From positions 1,612,001-1,676,000 of the forward strand of contig NZ_CP102251.1 in assembly GCF_025145285.1 (NCBI RefSeq): DNA of 64,000 nucleotides, given 5' to 3'. How positions within the stretch are numbered: position 1 is the stretch's first letter; every line of letters starts with the position of its first letter. A program made the position numbers and the translations under genes. The notes beneath the pieces are model-generated. The model had not been told where the DNA came from, did no database searches, and saw only the letters and a program-made list of their open reading frames with translations. Origin of the DNA: Alistipes onderdonkii (lineage in GTDB: Bacteria > Bacteroidota > Bacteroidia > Bacteroidales > Rikenellaceae). Positions 35,944 to 44,644 of this stretch are shown here, piece after piece.

Positions 35944-37206
35944 ATGTTCGCAATCGACAATTACGATTTCAAAGGCAAGCGCGCGATCATCCGCGTGGAT
36001 TTCAACGTGCCCCTCAACGAGAAGGGCGAGGTGACGGACGATACCCGCATCCGTGCGGCGATCCCCACCATCAAGAAGGTGCTCGAAAAGGGCGGCTCGG
36101 TCATCCTGATGTCGCACCTGGGACGTCCCAAGAAGAATCCCGATCCCAAGTTCTCGCTGGAGCAGATTGTCCCCGCCATCGAGAAACGCCTGGGCGTGAA
36201 GGTGATGTTCGCCGGCGACTGCATGGGCGAGAAGGCCGCCGAGATGGCTGCAAACCTCAAGCCCGGCGAGGTGATGCTGCTCGAGAACCTGCGTTTCTAT
36301 GCCGAGGAGGAGGGCAAGCCCCGCGGCCTGGCCGAAGACGCTACCGACGAGGAGAAGAAGGCAGCCAAGAAGGCGCTCAAAGAGGGCCCGCAGAAGGAGT
36401 TCGTCAAGAAACTCGCTTCGTACGCCGATTGCTACATCAACGATGCGTTCGGTACGGCGCACCGCGCACACGCTTCGACGGCGCTGATCGCCGACTATTT
36501 CCCCAACGACAAGATGTTCGGTTATGTGATGGAGAACGAGCTGAAGGCCATCGACGGCATCATGCTCAACCCGCAGCGCCCGTTCTGCGCCATCCTGGGC
36601 GGTTCGAAGGTTTCGACCAAGATCACCATCATCGAGAACCTCCTGGAGAAGGTGGACGTCCTCGTTCTGGGCGGCGGTATGACCTACACCTTCGCGGCTG
36701 CGGAGGGCGGTAAGGTCGGCAATTCGATTTGTGAGCCCGACCAGTTCCAGACGGCACTCGATATCCTGGCCAAAGCCAAGCAGAAGGGTGTGAAAGTCGT
36801 CATGTCGCCCGACGCGCTGATCGCCGACGCATTCTCGGCCGATGCCAACACCGATGTGGCCCCCGCCAACAACATTCCCGACGGCTGGGAAGGCGTCGAC
36901 ATCGCCGAGGAAGGCAAGAAGGTGTTCCGCGAGGAGATACTCAAGTGCAAGACGATCCTCTGGAACGGCCCCGTGGGTGTGTTCGAAATCGACAAGTTCG
37001 CAACCGGTTCGCGTGCCGTGGCGGAGGCTATCGCCGAGGCTACCTCGAAGGGAGCCTATTCGCTTATCGGCGGCGGCGATTCGGTGGCCTGCATCAACAA
37101 GTTCGGCCTGGCGGATCAGGTGTCGTACGTTTCGACGGGCGGCGGCGCCCTGCTGGAGTATATGGAGGGCAAAGAGCTCCCGGGCGTGGCGGCGATCCGC
37201 AAATAA
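35944..37206 (+). CDS. pgk: Phosphoglycerate kinase
   Basis: A 420-residue glycolytic enzyme transferring phosphate from 1,3-bisphosphoglycerate to ADP. The N-domain signature is [13 protein letters not shown], the substrate arginines lie in the early SHLGRP block, the hinge/nucleotide part contains LGGSKVSTK, and the C-terminal [13 protein letters not shown] binds ATP phosphate. The frame starts at 35902, but the ATG at 35944 ([15 protein letters not shown]) aligns with Bacteroidetes Pgk. A hairpin separates it from the M13 gene. Confidence 0.96.
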   Translation: MFAIDNYDFKGKRAIIRVDFNVPLNEKGEVTDDTRIRAAIPTIKKVLEKGGSVILMSHLGRPKKNPDPKFSLEQIVPAIEKRLGVKVMFAGDCMGEKAAEMAANLKPGEVMLLENLRFYAEEEGKPRGLAEDATDEEKKAAKKALKEGPQKEFVKKLASYADCYINDAFGTAHRAHASTALIADYFPNDKMFGYVMENELKAIDGIMLNPQRPFCAILGGSKVSTKITIIENLLEKVDVLVLGGGMTYTFAAAEGGKVGNSICEPDQFQTALDILAKAKQKGVKVVMSPDALIADAFSADANTDVAPANNIPDGWEGVDIAEEGKKVFREEILKCKTILWNGPVGVFEIDKFATGSRAVAEAIAEATSKGAYSLIGGGDSVACINKFGLADQVSYVSTGGGALLEYMEGKELPGVAAIRK

Positions 37207-37237
37207 GCCGACATTCCGATCCAGATCCGAAATAAAG

Positions 37238-37273
37238 ACAAGGGGTGTTCCGGCATGGTCGGACACCCCTGTC
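37238..37273 (+). terminator. Imperfect hairpin after pgk
   Basis: ACAAGGGGTGTTCCG pairs with CGGACACCCCTGT with one bulge. No T-run follows, so termination would be weak, and the M13 gene 23 bases later may be reached by read-through. Confidence 0.45.
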
Positions 37274-37295
37274 GTCACTAAAATACCCGAACACA

Positions 37296-39326
37296 ATGAA
37301 AAAAATCATTCTTTTCGCTGCAACAATAGCTTGTATGGCAAGTTGTCAGAATACATCCAAAACCCCGGCCATCGACCTGGCCAACTTCGACCTTTCGGTA
37401 GCCCCGAACGCCGATTTCTACGAGTACGCCACGGGCGGCTGGCAGAAGAACAACCCCCTCAAACCGGAATATTCGCGCTACGGTTCGTTCGATATCCTGC
37501 GCGACAACAACGAGAAGCGTATCAACGAGCTTTTCTCGGAGATGACCAAGATGAAGGCCGAGCCCGGCAGCATCGAGCAGAAAATCTCCGACCTCTATAA
37601 GATGGGGCTCGATTCGGTGCGCCTGAACGCCGAGGGCGCAGCTCCGGTGAAGGATGCCGTAGCCGGGATCCTTGCGATCTCCGACCGTTCGCAGCTGACC
37701 CCCGTAGTGGCCAGGATACACACCGCGATCGCCAACCCGTTCTTTTCGGTGGGTGTGCAGGCCGACCTGATGAACAGCGATATCAACGCCCTTTATATCT
37801 CGCAGTCGGGTATCATGATGGGCGACCGCGATTACTACCTCGACCCTGAGAACGAGAATATCCGGACGGCCTACAAGGAGTATCTGGGCAAGCTCTTCCG
37901 CCTGGGCGGAGTCCCCGAAGCCGATATCGAGAAAGCTGTTGCCGGGGTGATGAACATCGAGACGAAGCTGGCCGAGAAGTCGTGGTCGAATACCGAGCTG
38001 CGCGACATTCCGGCACAGTACAACCCCACGGCGAAGGCCGAGTTCGAGAAGACCTACGACGCCATCGACTGGCCCGTTTACTACAAAGCCATGGGCATCG
38101 GCGACTTCGACACGATCATCGTGACGACGAAATCGTCGATCGCCAACGCCAACGACCTGATGAAGAACGCCCCGCTGGAGGATATCCGTTACTACCTCGC
38201 GGCGCAGTACCTGGACGATGCCGCGTCGTACCTGAGCGACGATTTCCAGCAGGCTTCGTTCGATTTCTACGGCAAGGCGATGGCCGGCCAGCAGGAGATG
38301 AAACCCCGCTGGAAGCGTGCCATGTCGGTGCCCAACGGCATCCTTTCCGAGGCCGTGGGCGAGATGTATGTAGCCAAATATTTCCCCGCAAAGGACAAGG
38401 AGCGCATGCTCGGACTGGTGAAGAACCTGCAGACGGCGCTCGGGCAGCATATCGCGGCGCTGGACTGGATGTCGGACGCTACGAAGGCCAAGGCTCAGGA
38501 AAAACTGGCGGCCTTCACGGTGAAGATCGGTTACCCGGACAAATGGAAGGACTATTCGACGCTGGCGATCGACCCTTCGAAGAGCTATTTCGAGAACATC
38601 GTGAATGCCAGCCTCTGGTATACGGCCGACAATATTTCGAAGCTCGGCAAGCCTGTCGATAAGGACGAGTGGCACATGTCGCCCCAGACGGTGAACGCCT
38701 ACTATAACCCGACGACCAACGAGATCTGCTTCCCGGCAGCCATCCTCCAGCCGCCGTTCTACAACCCCGAGGCTGACGACGCCGTGAACTACGGCGCCAT
38801 CGGCGTGGTGATCGGCCACGAGATGACCCACGGGTTCGACGACCAGGGCCGCAACTTCGACAAGGACGGCAACATGAACAACTGGTGGACGGAAGAGGAC
38901 GCCGCTGCGTTCAAGGCCAAGACCGACATCCTCGTAAAACAGTTCGACGCGATCGAGGTGCTGCCCGCCAAGGACGGCCAGCCTGCGATTATGGCCAACG
39001 GAGCCCTCTGCTTGGGCGAGAATATCGCCGACCAGGGCGGCCTGCGCGTTTCCCATACGGCATTCCGTAACTCGCTGAACGGCACCGAGCCCGCACCGAT
39101 CGACGGATTCACCGCCGACCAGCGGTTCTACCTGGCTTACGCTACGCTGTGGGCGCAGAATATCCGCGACGAGGAGATCGCACGCCTTACGAAGCTCGAC
39201 GTACACTCGCTGGGAAAATGGCGCGTGAACGCCACGCTGCGTAACCTGCAGGATTTCTACGATGCGTTCAGTATGACCGACGGGGAGATGTTCATGCCGG
39301 AGGAGGAACGCGTGGTTATCTGGTAG
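37296..39326 (+). CDS. pepO: M13-family metalloendopeptidase lipoprotein (PepO/neprilysin type)
   Basis: A 676-residue zinc endopeptidase that cleaves small peptides. The N-terminal lipobox CMASC (Cys16) indicates a lipoprotein. The M13 N-terminal domain (about 40-410) is followed by catalytic motifs NAYYNPTTNEICFPAAIL, HEMTH (508-512) and GENIADQGG (the third zinc ligand Glu); the protein ends in the conserved tryptophan. With the S46 peptidase it suggests a proteolytic lifestyle. The start at 37296 (MKKIILF) is used because the longer frame begins inside the pgk hairpin. Confidence 0.93.
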   Translation: MKKIILFAATIACMASCQNTSKTPAIDLANFDLSVAPNADFYEYATGGWQKNNPLKPEYSRYGSFDILRDNNEKRINELFSEMTKMKAEPGSIEQKISDLYKMGLDSVRLNAEGAAPVKDAVAGILAISDRSQLTPVVARIHTAIANPFFSVGVQADLMNSDINALYISQSGIMMGDRDYYLDPENENIRTAYKEYLGKLFRLGGVPEADIEKAVAGVMNIETKLAEKSWSNTELRDIPAQYNPTAKAEFEKTYDAIDWPVYYKAMGIGDFDTIIVTTKSSIANANDLMKNAPLEDIRYYLAAQYLDDAASYLSDDFQQASFDFYGKAMAGQQEMKPRWKRAMSVPNGILSEAVGEMYVAKYFPAKDKERMLGLVKNLQTALGQHIAALDWMSDATKAKAQEKLAAFTVKIGYPDKWKDYSTLAIDPSKSYFENIVNASLWYTADNISKLGKPVDKDEWHMSPQTVNAYYNPTTNEICFPAAILQPPFYNPEADDAVNYGAIGVVIGHEMTHGFDDQGRNFDKDGNMNNWWTEEDAAAFKAKTDILVKQFDAIEVLPAKDGQPAIMANGALCLGENIADQGGLRVSHTAFRNSLNGTEPAPIDGFTADQRFYLAYATLWAQNIRDEEIARLTKLDVHSLGKWRVNATLRNLQDFYDAFSMTDGEMFMPEEERVVIW

Positions 39327-39352
39327 GCGGGTTCCGTTCCGATCGATATGCC

Positions 39353-39381
39353 GGCGGCCGGGTGATCCCGGCCGCCTTTTT
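39353..39381 (+). terminator. Terminator after the M13 gene
   Basis: GGCGGCCGGG (39353-39362) and CCCGGCCGCC (39367-39376) form a perfect 10-bp stem with a TGAT loop and five T residues. Confidence 0.93.
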
Positions 39382-39458
39382 GTTTGCCTGCCGGGCGGGT
39401 TGTAATGTCGAGTATATCGAAAAACGATAAATATTTTTTGATATTCAAAAATTGTTGT

Positions 39459-39466
39459 TATATTTG
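39459..39466 (+). promoter_or_regulatory. Promoter of the ABC exporter operon
   Basis: TATATTTG is an exact -7 match with TTTG at 39437-39440 as the -33 element (18-base spacer). The ATG follows at 39503. Confidence 0.85.
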
Positions 39467-39502
39467 TCGCCGAACAAACCTTAAAAATAACTCTCAGCGA
39501 CC

Positions 39503-40423
39503 ATGGATTTACTCACAGTAGAACATGTCACCAAGCAATACGCCGGGCACAAGGCCCTCGACGACGTATCGCTCGCAATCCCCCGAGGTTCGGTCTACGG
39601 GTTGCTCGGCCCCAACGGGGCCGGCAAGACGACGCTGATCCGCATCATCAACCGCATCACGGCGCCCGACAGCGGCCGCGTGTTGTTCGGTGACCGCGAG
39701 ATCACGCCTGCGGATGTTTACCGTATCGGTTACCTGCCCGAGGAACGCGGCCTTTACAAGAAGATGAAGGTCGGCGAACAGGCCGTTTTCTTCGCACGCC
39801 TGAAAGGGCTTTCGCGCCGCGAAGCCGTCGTGCGGCTCAAGCAGTGGTTCGTGAAGTTCGGTATCCAGGACTGGTGGGACAAGAAGATCGAGGAGCTCTC
39901 GAAGGGCATGGCCCAGAAGGTGCAGTTCATCGTCACGGTGCTGCATGAACCCGAACTGCTGATCTTCGACGAGCCTTTCTCGGGCTTCGACCCGATCAAT
40001 GCCAACCTCCTGAAGGAGGAGATCCTCGCCCTGCGCGACAAGGGCTCCACGATCATCTTCTCGACACACAACATGTCGTCCGTGGAGGAGATCTGCGACC
40101 ACATCACGCTGATCAACAAGTCGCGCAACATCCTCTCGGGGTGTGTCGACGACATACGCCGCAGGCACGGGGCAAACATCTTCGAAGTGGCCTACCGGGG
40201 CGATGAGGCGGCGCTGCGCCGTGCCGTCGAAGGCCGCTGCGAGATACTCGAAGGTTCGCAGGACAAGTCGGTATACGCTACGCTCAAACTCCATGTTGAG
40301 CGCGACGAGGAGGTGCGCGCAGTGATCGCCGCCGTGAACGACGCCGTCGAGCTGCGCTCGTTCCAGGAGATCATCCCGTCGATGAACGACATATTCATCC
40401 GCGCCGTCAGCGGGAACCTTTAG
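39503..40423 (+). CDS. ABC transporter ATP-binding protein, NatA-like
   Basis: A 306-residue ATPase. Walker A is GPNGAGKTT (about 35-43), the ABC signature is LSKGMAQKVQ, Walker B is LLIFDEPFSGFDP and the switch histidine is in STHNMSS. The C-terminal extension (about 230-306) is of the NatA/CcmA type that partners ABC-2 permeases. With the permease gene 180 bases downstream it forms an exporter, possibly for Na+ or a drug-like substrate; the substrate is not deducible. Confidence 0.9.
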   Translation: MDLLTVEHVTKQYAGHKALDDVSLAIPRGSVYGLLGPNGAGKTTLIRIINRITAPDSGRVLFGDREITPADVYRIGYLPEERGLYKKMKVGEQAVFFARLKGLSRREAVVRLKQWFVKFGIQDWWDKKIEELSKGMAQKVQFIVTVLHEPELLIFDEPFSGFDPINANLLKEEILALRDKGSTIIFSTHNMSSVEEICDHITLINKSRNILSGCVDDIRRRHGANIFEVAYRGDEAALRRAVEGRCEILEGSQDKSVYATLKLHVERDEEVRAVIAAVNDAVELRSFQEIIPSMNDIFIRAVSGNL

Positions 40424-40429
40424 CCGGCC

Positions 40430-40600
40430 ATGAACAGCAAGATCGTCAGCTCCGTCTTCGCCGTCGCGGCACTGGGCATCCTCTTTTACGACGTCTGTGC
40501 CGGGGAGCGGGTTGCGCCGTGGGTCTACCTCTGCGTAGGGCTGCTCGTCGCGGCGCAGCTGATCAATGTCTTCGGGAACAAAACTCATAAAAACAAGTAA
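40430..40600 (+). CDS. 56-residue membrane protein inside the ABC exporter operon
   Basis: A small open frame, MNSKIVSSVFAVAALG at its start, encodes two predicted transmembrane helices (about 5-21 and 31-47) separated by an acidic hinge (CAGERVAP), then a Lys-rich tail. It begins six bases after the ATPase stop and ends four bases before the permease start, so spacing and codon use support a real gene. It is below common size limits, so it could be missed. It may be an accessory subunit or assembly factor of the exporter; I recognise no family. Confidence 0.7.
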   Translation: MNSKIVSSVFAVAALGILFYDVCAGERVAPWVYLCVGLLVAAQLINVFGNKTHKNK

Positions 40601-40604
40601 AACC

Positions 40605-41924
40605 ATGTCACAAGTAGGTATCATCATAGGACGCGAATTCAACGAGCGCGTCCGTAAAAAATCCTTCATCATCACCACGCTGCTGATGCCGCTGCTGATG
40701 GTCGGCCTGATGTTCGCCCCGATGCTCATCATGAAGTATTCGGGCGGCGACGAGAAACATATCGCCGTGATCGACGAGAGCGGGCTGATAGCCCCCAGGC
40801 TGCAAAGCGGCAAGGAGCTGATATTCGAGCCCACCGACCTTTCGACCGAGGCCGCGCGTAAGGAGCTGACCGACAAGTTCGGCGTGCTCTACATCGGTTC
40901 GGACATCCTCACCAACCCCAACAACGTGAAACTGTATGCCAATTCGTCGTCGTCGCTGTCGGTCGAAAGCAACATCACGGGGCAGATCGAGGATATCATA
41001 GAGGCCGAGAAACTCAAATCGTACAACATCGAAAACCTGTCGCAGATACTTCAGGAGGTGAAGACCCGCGTCGGTATGCAGACTTTCCGCAACGACGAGT
41101 CGCAGGAAGAGGAGGCGCACGCCAAATCGTCAGTGGTAGCCACGGGGACGGGCTTCGTGCTGGGCATGATCCTCTACATGTTCCTGCTGATCTACGGTTC
41201 GATGGTCATGCAGTCCGTGATTGAGGAGAAGAACAGCCGTGTGCTGGAGGTGATGGTTTCGTCGGTGAGGCCCTTCGACCTGATGCTGGGCAAGATACTC
41301 GGCGTGGCGTCGGTTGCCGTCGTGCAGGTGCTGATCTGGGGCGCGCTGTGCGTCGTAGGGGCGCTTGCGGTGGCGCAGATGATGCCGCCCGAAATGATGG
41401 AGGGCGTGCAGGCCATGCAGCAGGGGGTTCCCGGCGCAGCGGCTGCGATCGACGTGAACCCGGAGATGTTGCAGGTGATAGCGGCCGTTACGGACTTCGG
41501 CTTTATCCTCCGCATCTTCGCCTACCTGCTGCTGTTCGTCTTCGGCGGTTACCTGTTCTATTCGGCGATGTTCGCCGCGGTGGGTTCGGCCGTGGACAGC
41601 ATCCAGGATGCGCAGCAGTTGCAGACGCCGATCACGATTCCGATCATCCTCGCCCTGCTGGTGATGATATCGGTCGTGAACGACCCCAACTCGCAGATGG
41701 CCTTCTGGTTCTCGATGATCCCCTTCACGTCGCCCGTGGTGATGATGGCGCGTATCCCTTACGGCATCCCCCTGTGGGAGATAATCCTCTCGCTGGTGAT
41801 CCTCTACGCCTCGTTTACGGCGATGGTGTGGTTTGCGGCGAAGATCTATCGCGTGGGTATCTTCATGTACGGCAAAAAGCCGACGTTCAAGGAGCTGTAC
41901 AAGTGGATGCGGTATAAGTATTAG
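40605..41924 (+). CDS. ABC-2 type permease, NatB-like
   Basis: A 439-residue integral membrane protein. One N-terminal helix (about 22-42) is followed by a large extracytoplasmic loop (about 45-185, acidic, MQTFRNDESQEEEA near its end) and then five helices (about 188-420, including MILYMFLLIYGSMVM and VLIWGALCVVGALAV). The order one TM, big loop, five TM is that of the NatB/YhaP family. The start at 40605 (MSQVGIIIGREF) is preferred over 40566, which overlaps the small upstream gene. Confidence 0.9.
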   Translation: MSQVGIIIGREFNERVRKKSFIITTLLMPLLMVGLMFAPMLIMKYSGGDEKHIAVIDESGLIAPRLQSGKELIFEPTDLSTEAARKELTDKFGVLYIGSDILTNPNNVKLYANSSSSLSVESNITGQIEDIIEAEKLKSYNIENLSQILQEVKTRVGMQTFRNDESQEEEAHAKSSVVATGTGFVLGMILYMFLLIYGSMVMQSVIEEKNSRVLEVMVSSVRPFDLMLGKILGVASVAVVQVLIWGALCVVGALAVAQMMPPEMMEGVQAMQQGVPGAAAAIDVNPEMLQVIAAVTDFGFILRIFAYLLLFVFGGYLFYSAMFAAVGSAVDSIQDAQQLQTPITIPIILALLVMISVVNDPNSQMAFWFSMIPFTSPVVMMARIPYGIPLWEIILSLVILYASFTAMVWFAAKIYRVGIFMYGKKPTFKELYKWMRYKY

Positions 41925-41949
41925 TCCGCACCGCGAAACGCGGAATAAT

Positions 41950-41984
41950 CGGGCCGTACGTTGTCGTGCGGCCCGGTTTGTTTT
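41950..41984 (+). terminator. Terminator after the ABC exporter operon
   Basis: CGGGCCGTACG (41950-41960) pairs with CGTGCGGCCCG (41965-41975) with one G-U pair and a TTGT loop; a T-rich GTTTGTTTT follows. Confidence 0.85.
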
Positions 41985-42139
41985 CGTGCTGCCGGGCCGT
42001 CCGCCCCGTGCGGGATCGGCTTGTCCGGGATCGGTGTTGTGCGCGGGACGTCCCGCGGCGGATGGGCCGGCGGCCGGCTCGTGCTGCCCGGGCGTGCGGG
42101 TGCGAAATCGGCGGGTGCCGGGATTTTCCCGGTTTTTAC

Positions 42140-42147
42140 TATCTTTG
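42140..42147 (+). promoter_or_regulatory. -7 promoter element of the membrane hybrid kinase gene
   Basis: TATCTTTG is an exact match and ends five bases before the ATG at 42153, so the transcript is probably leaderless. Confidence 0.65.
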
Positions 42148-42152
42148 GGGGT

Positions 42153-44642
42153 ATGAAAGAGTCGAAATTCGTCAAAACCAAGATCGTCGCGGGCTATGTC
42201 ATCCTGATTGCCGTATGCGTCCTTTCAGTCGGGTATGTTTACCGTGCGGTGGTGCGTTTTTCGACCTCCGACGGCAGTTATTCGCTGCTGCACACCAAGC
42301 GCAATGTCGTGGGACAAACCCTCTACCACCTCTACCAGGCCGAGAGTTACGGCCAGCTGATGATCGCCGGATACAAGTCTTACGAGGCGCGGTACAAACG
42401 TGAATTGCGCACCGTGCGCGGCTATATCGACTCGTTGCGCAACCTGGCCGGGGAGCAGGATTCGCTGCAGACGATGCGTCTGGACAGCATCGAGAGGCTG
42501 CTGGGCGACAAGGAGCGGCGGACGATGAACCTGCGGCGGACGATCCGTTCGGCGGCTACGGCCAGCCTGCTGGACAAGAATATCCGCGAGCTGATCGGCC
42601 CGGCGGACAGTGTGGACAGCGTGGGGGTTCTGCGCGACAGCGTGTCGGTGCGTACGGTGGTGCAGGATACGCTGTCCGTGGCGGTGCCGCGGCGCAAGCG
42701 CAATTTCTTCCGCCGTTTCGCCGACCTGTTCAGTCCTCCCAAAGAGGATTCGAGCATCGTGATCTCCCACCGTGAGCGGGTCGTCGATTCGCTCCCCGCG
42801 ACGGCCGTGAAGGATACGATCGCCATCGTCCTCAGGACGTTGCAGGATCGGGTGACCAGCGACCGCATCGGCATTTACGACCGGGCGTGGGACGAAGGGA
42901 TGCGCCTCCGCTACAGCAACGAACTGGTGAATACGAAGATCTACCGCCTCATCATGGATTTCGAAGCCGAGGATACGGCGTTCCTGCTGGGCAAGATCGA
43001 CCAGACGGAGGCTATCCGCCGCCGGTCGTCGTACGTGCTGGGCGGTATCGCCATCGTCGCCGTCGTGCTGATGCTGCTGTTCGTGGGTATCCTGCTGCGT
43101 GATATCAACCGCAGCACCCGCTACCGGAGGGCGCTCGAGCGGGTCAACCGCGACAACGAGGCGCTGCTGGCGGCGCGTGAGAAGCTGATGCTGGCCATCA
43201 CGCACGACATCAAGGCGCCGCTGGGGTCGGTGATGGGGTATATCGACCTGCTTTCGCGCCTCACCACGGGCAAACGCGAGGGACTTTACCTGCACAATAT
43301 GAAGGAGTCGTCGGAGCACCTGCTGGCGCTGGTCAACAGCCTGCTGGACTTCTACCGGCTCGATATCAACAAGGTCGACGTCGACAACGTGGCGTTCTGC
43401 CCGGCACAACTGTTCGAGACGATCCGCGAGGGGTTTGCGGCCATGGCCGATGCAAAGGGCATCGCCCTTGTGCTCGAAGCCGGGCCGGGGGCCGGGGACG
43501 AGGTGATGGGCGATCCTTTCCGGATCCGCCAGGTTGCCGATAACCTGATATCCAATGCGCTGAAATTTACGGACGAGGGCAGTGTGACGATCCGGGCCGA
43601 CGTCGTGGAAGGACGGCTGGTATTCTCCGTGCGCGACACCGGGCGGGGCATCGGCCGCGAGGAGAAAGAACGCATTTTCCAGGAGTTCGTACGCCTGCGT
43701 TCGGCGCAGGGCGTCGACGGGTTCGGTCTGGGGCTTTCGATCGTCGACCGTCTGGTAAAACTGCTCGGCGGCAGCATCTCGCTCGAAAGCCGCCTGGGCG
43801 AGGGCAGCAAGTTCATTGTCTCGGTGCCGGTAGGCCGCAGCAGCGGGAAGAAACCCGGCGGCCCGCCGCAGCCTGCCCGCACGTCCGTCCGTCCGGACTT
43901 GAAGGTGCTGCTGATCGACGACGACCCGCTGCAACTGGAGATGACTGCCGGGATGTGCCGCCAGGCCGGGGTGGCTGCCGAGTGCTGCCAGTATCCCGAA
44001 TATGCCGCCAAACTGGTGGCCGAAGGGGTGTTCGACGCTGTTTTTACCGATATACAGATGCCGTCGGCCGACGGGTTCAGCGTATTGGCCGCGGTGCGCG
44101 GGGTCGACCCTGCAATTCCCGTGGTGGCCGTTTCGGCGCGCGGGGAGATGGATGCCGGGGATTTCTCGGCACGCGGGTTCGCGGGATGCCTGCGCAAGCC
44201 GTTTACGGCGAATGAACTGGTTGCCGTGCTGAACACCGTATGCGGCGCGGATGCCGCGGTGCCGCCCGCCGGGGGCGGGGTTTCCGCGGTCGGGGCGGAA
44301 CAGGCGGACGGAGTGGATTTCAGCGCCCTGACGGCCTATGCGGGTGACGACACGGCGGCGGCACGGGGAATTCTGGAATCGTTCGCAGAGCAGGGCGCGG
44401 CCAACTGTGCCCTGCTGGAGCGGGCGCTCGATGACGGCGATGCGGCGGCGCTGAAAGCCGTGGCGCACAAGATGGCGCCGATCTTCATGATGCTCGGGGC
44501 CGTGCAGGTGGCGGCGGCGCTGCGGACGGCGGAAAGCTGGGAAGGCCCCCTGACCGACACGTTATGCCGGGAGGTACGCACGGCGGCAGAAAATATCCGT
44601 GCGATTATCGCGGAAGCGCAAAAAAAGGTATCTTTGTCGTGA
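42153..44642 (+). CDS. Membrane-bound hybrid histidine kinase (HisKA-HATPase-REC-Hpt)
   Basis: An 829-residue sensor. TM1 spans about 10-30, a periplasmic domain about 31-293 is rich in helices and Asp/Arg with no family I recognise, and TM2 spans about 294-316. Then a HisKA domain with phosphoacceptor His351 (AITHDIKAPLGS), HATPase with DTGRGIG and GFGLGLSI, a receiver with Asp633 (FTDIQMPSADGF), and a C-terminal Hpt domain with His772 (VAHKMAP). It thus contains all relays for a His-Asp-His-Asp phosphorelay to the next gene, a sigma-54 response regulator that starts two bases after its stop. The starting ATG at 42153 follows the promoter. Confidence 0.92.
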   Translation: MKESKFVKTKIVAGYVILIAVCVLSVGYVYRAVVRFSTSDGSYSLLHTKRNVVGQTLYHLYQAESYGQLMIAGYKSYEARYKRELRTVRGYIDSLRNLAGEQDSLQTMRLDSIERLLGDKERRTMNLRRTIRSAATASLLDKNIRELIGPADSVDSVGVLRDSVSVRTVVQDTLSVAVPRRKRNFFRRFADLFSPPKEDSSIVISHRERVVDSLPATAVKDTIAIVLRTLQDRVTSDRIGIYDRAWDEGMRLRYSNELVNTKIYRLIMDFEAEDTAFLLGKIDQTEAIRRRSSYVLGGIAIVAVVLMLLFVGILLRDINRSTRYRRALERVNRDNEALLAAREKLMLAITHDIKAPLGSVMGYIDLLSRLTTGKREGLYLHNMKESSEHLLALVNSLLDFYRLDINKVDVDNVAFCPAQLFETIREGFAAMADAKGIALVLEAGPGAGDEVMGDPFRIRQVADNLISNALKFTDEGSVTIRADVVEGRLVFSVRDTGRGIGREEKERIFQEFVRLRSAQGVDGFGLGLSIVDRLVKLLGGSISLESRLGEGSKFIVSVPVGRSSGKKPGGPPQPARTSVRPDLKVLLIDDDPLQLEMTAGMCRQAGVAAECCQYPEYAAKLVAEGVFDAVFTDIQMPSADGFSVLAAVRGVDPAIPVVAVSARGEMDAGDFSARGFAGCLRKPFTANELVAVLNTVCGADAAVPPAGGGVSAVGAEQADGVDFSALTAYAGDDTAAARGILESFAEQGAANCALLERALDDGDAAALKAVAHKMAPIFMMLGAVQVAAALRTAESWEGPLTDTLCREVRTAAENIRAIIAEAQKKVSLS

Positions 44643-44644
44643 AT

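Noticed and set aside
33304..37296. A 1330-codon open frame on the minus strand across the patatin and pgk genes
   Set aside because: Antisense to two clear genes and to their intergenic promoter; composition His/Arg/Gly-rich as in GC-shadow frames.
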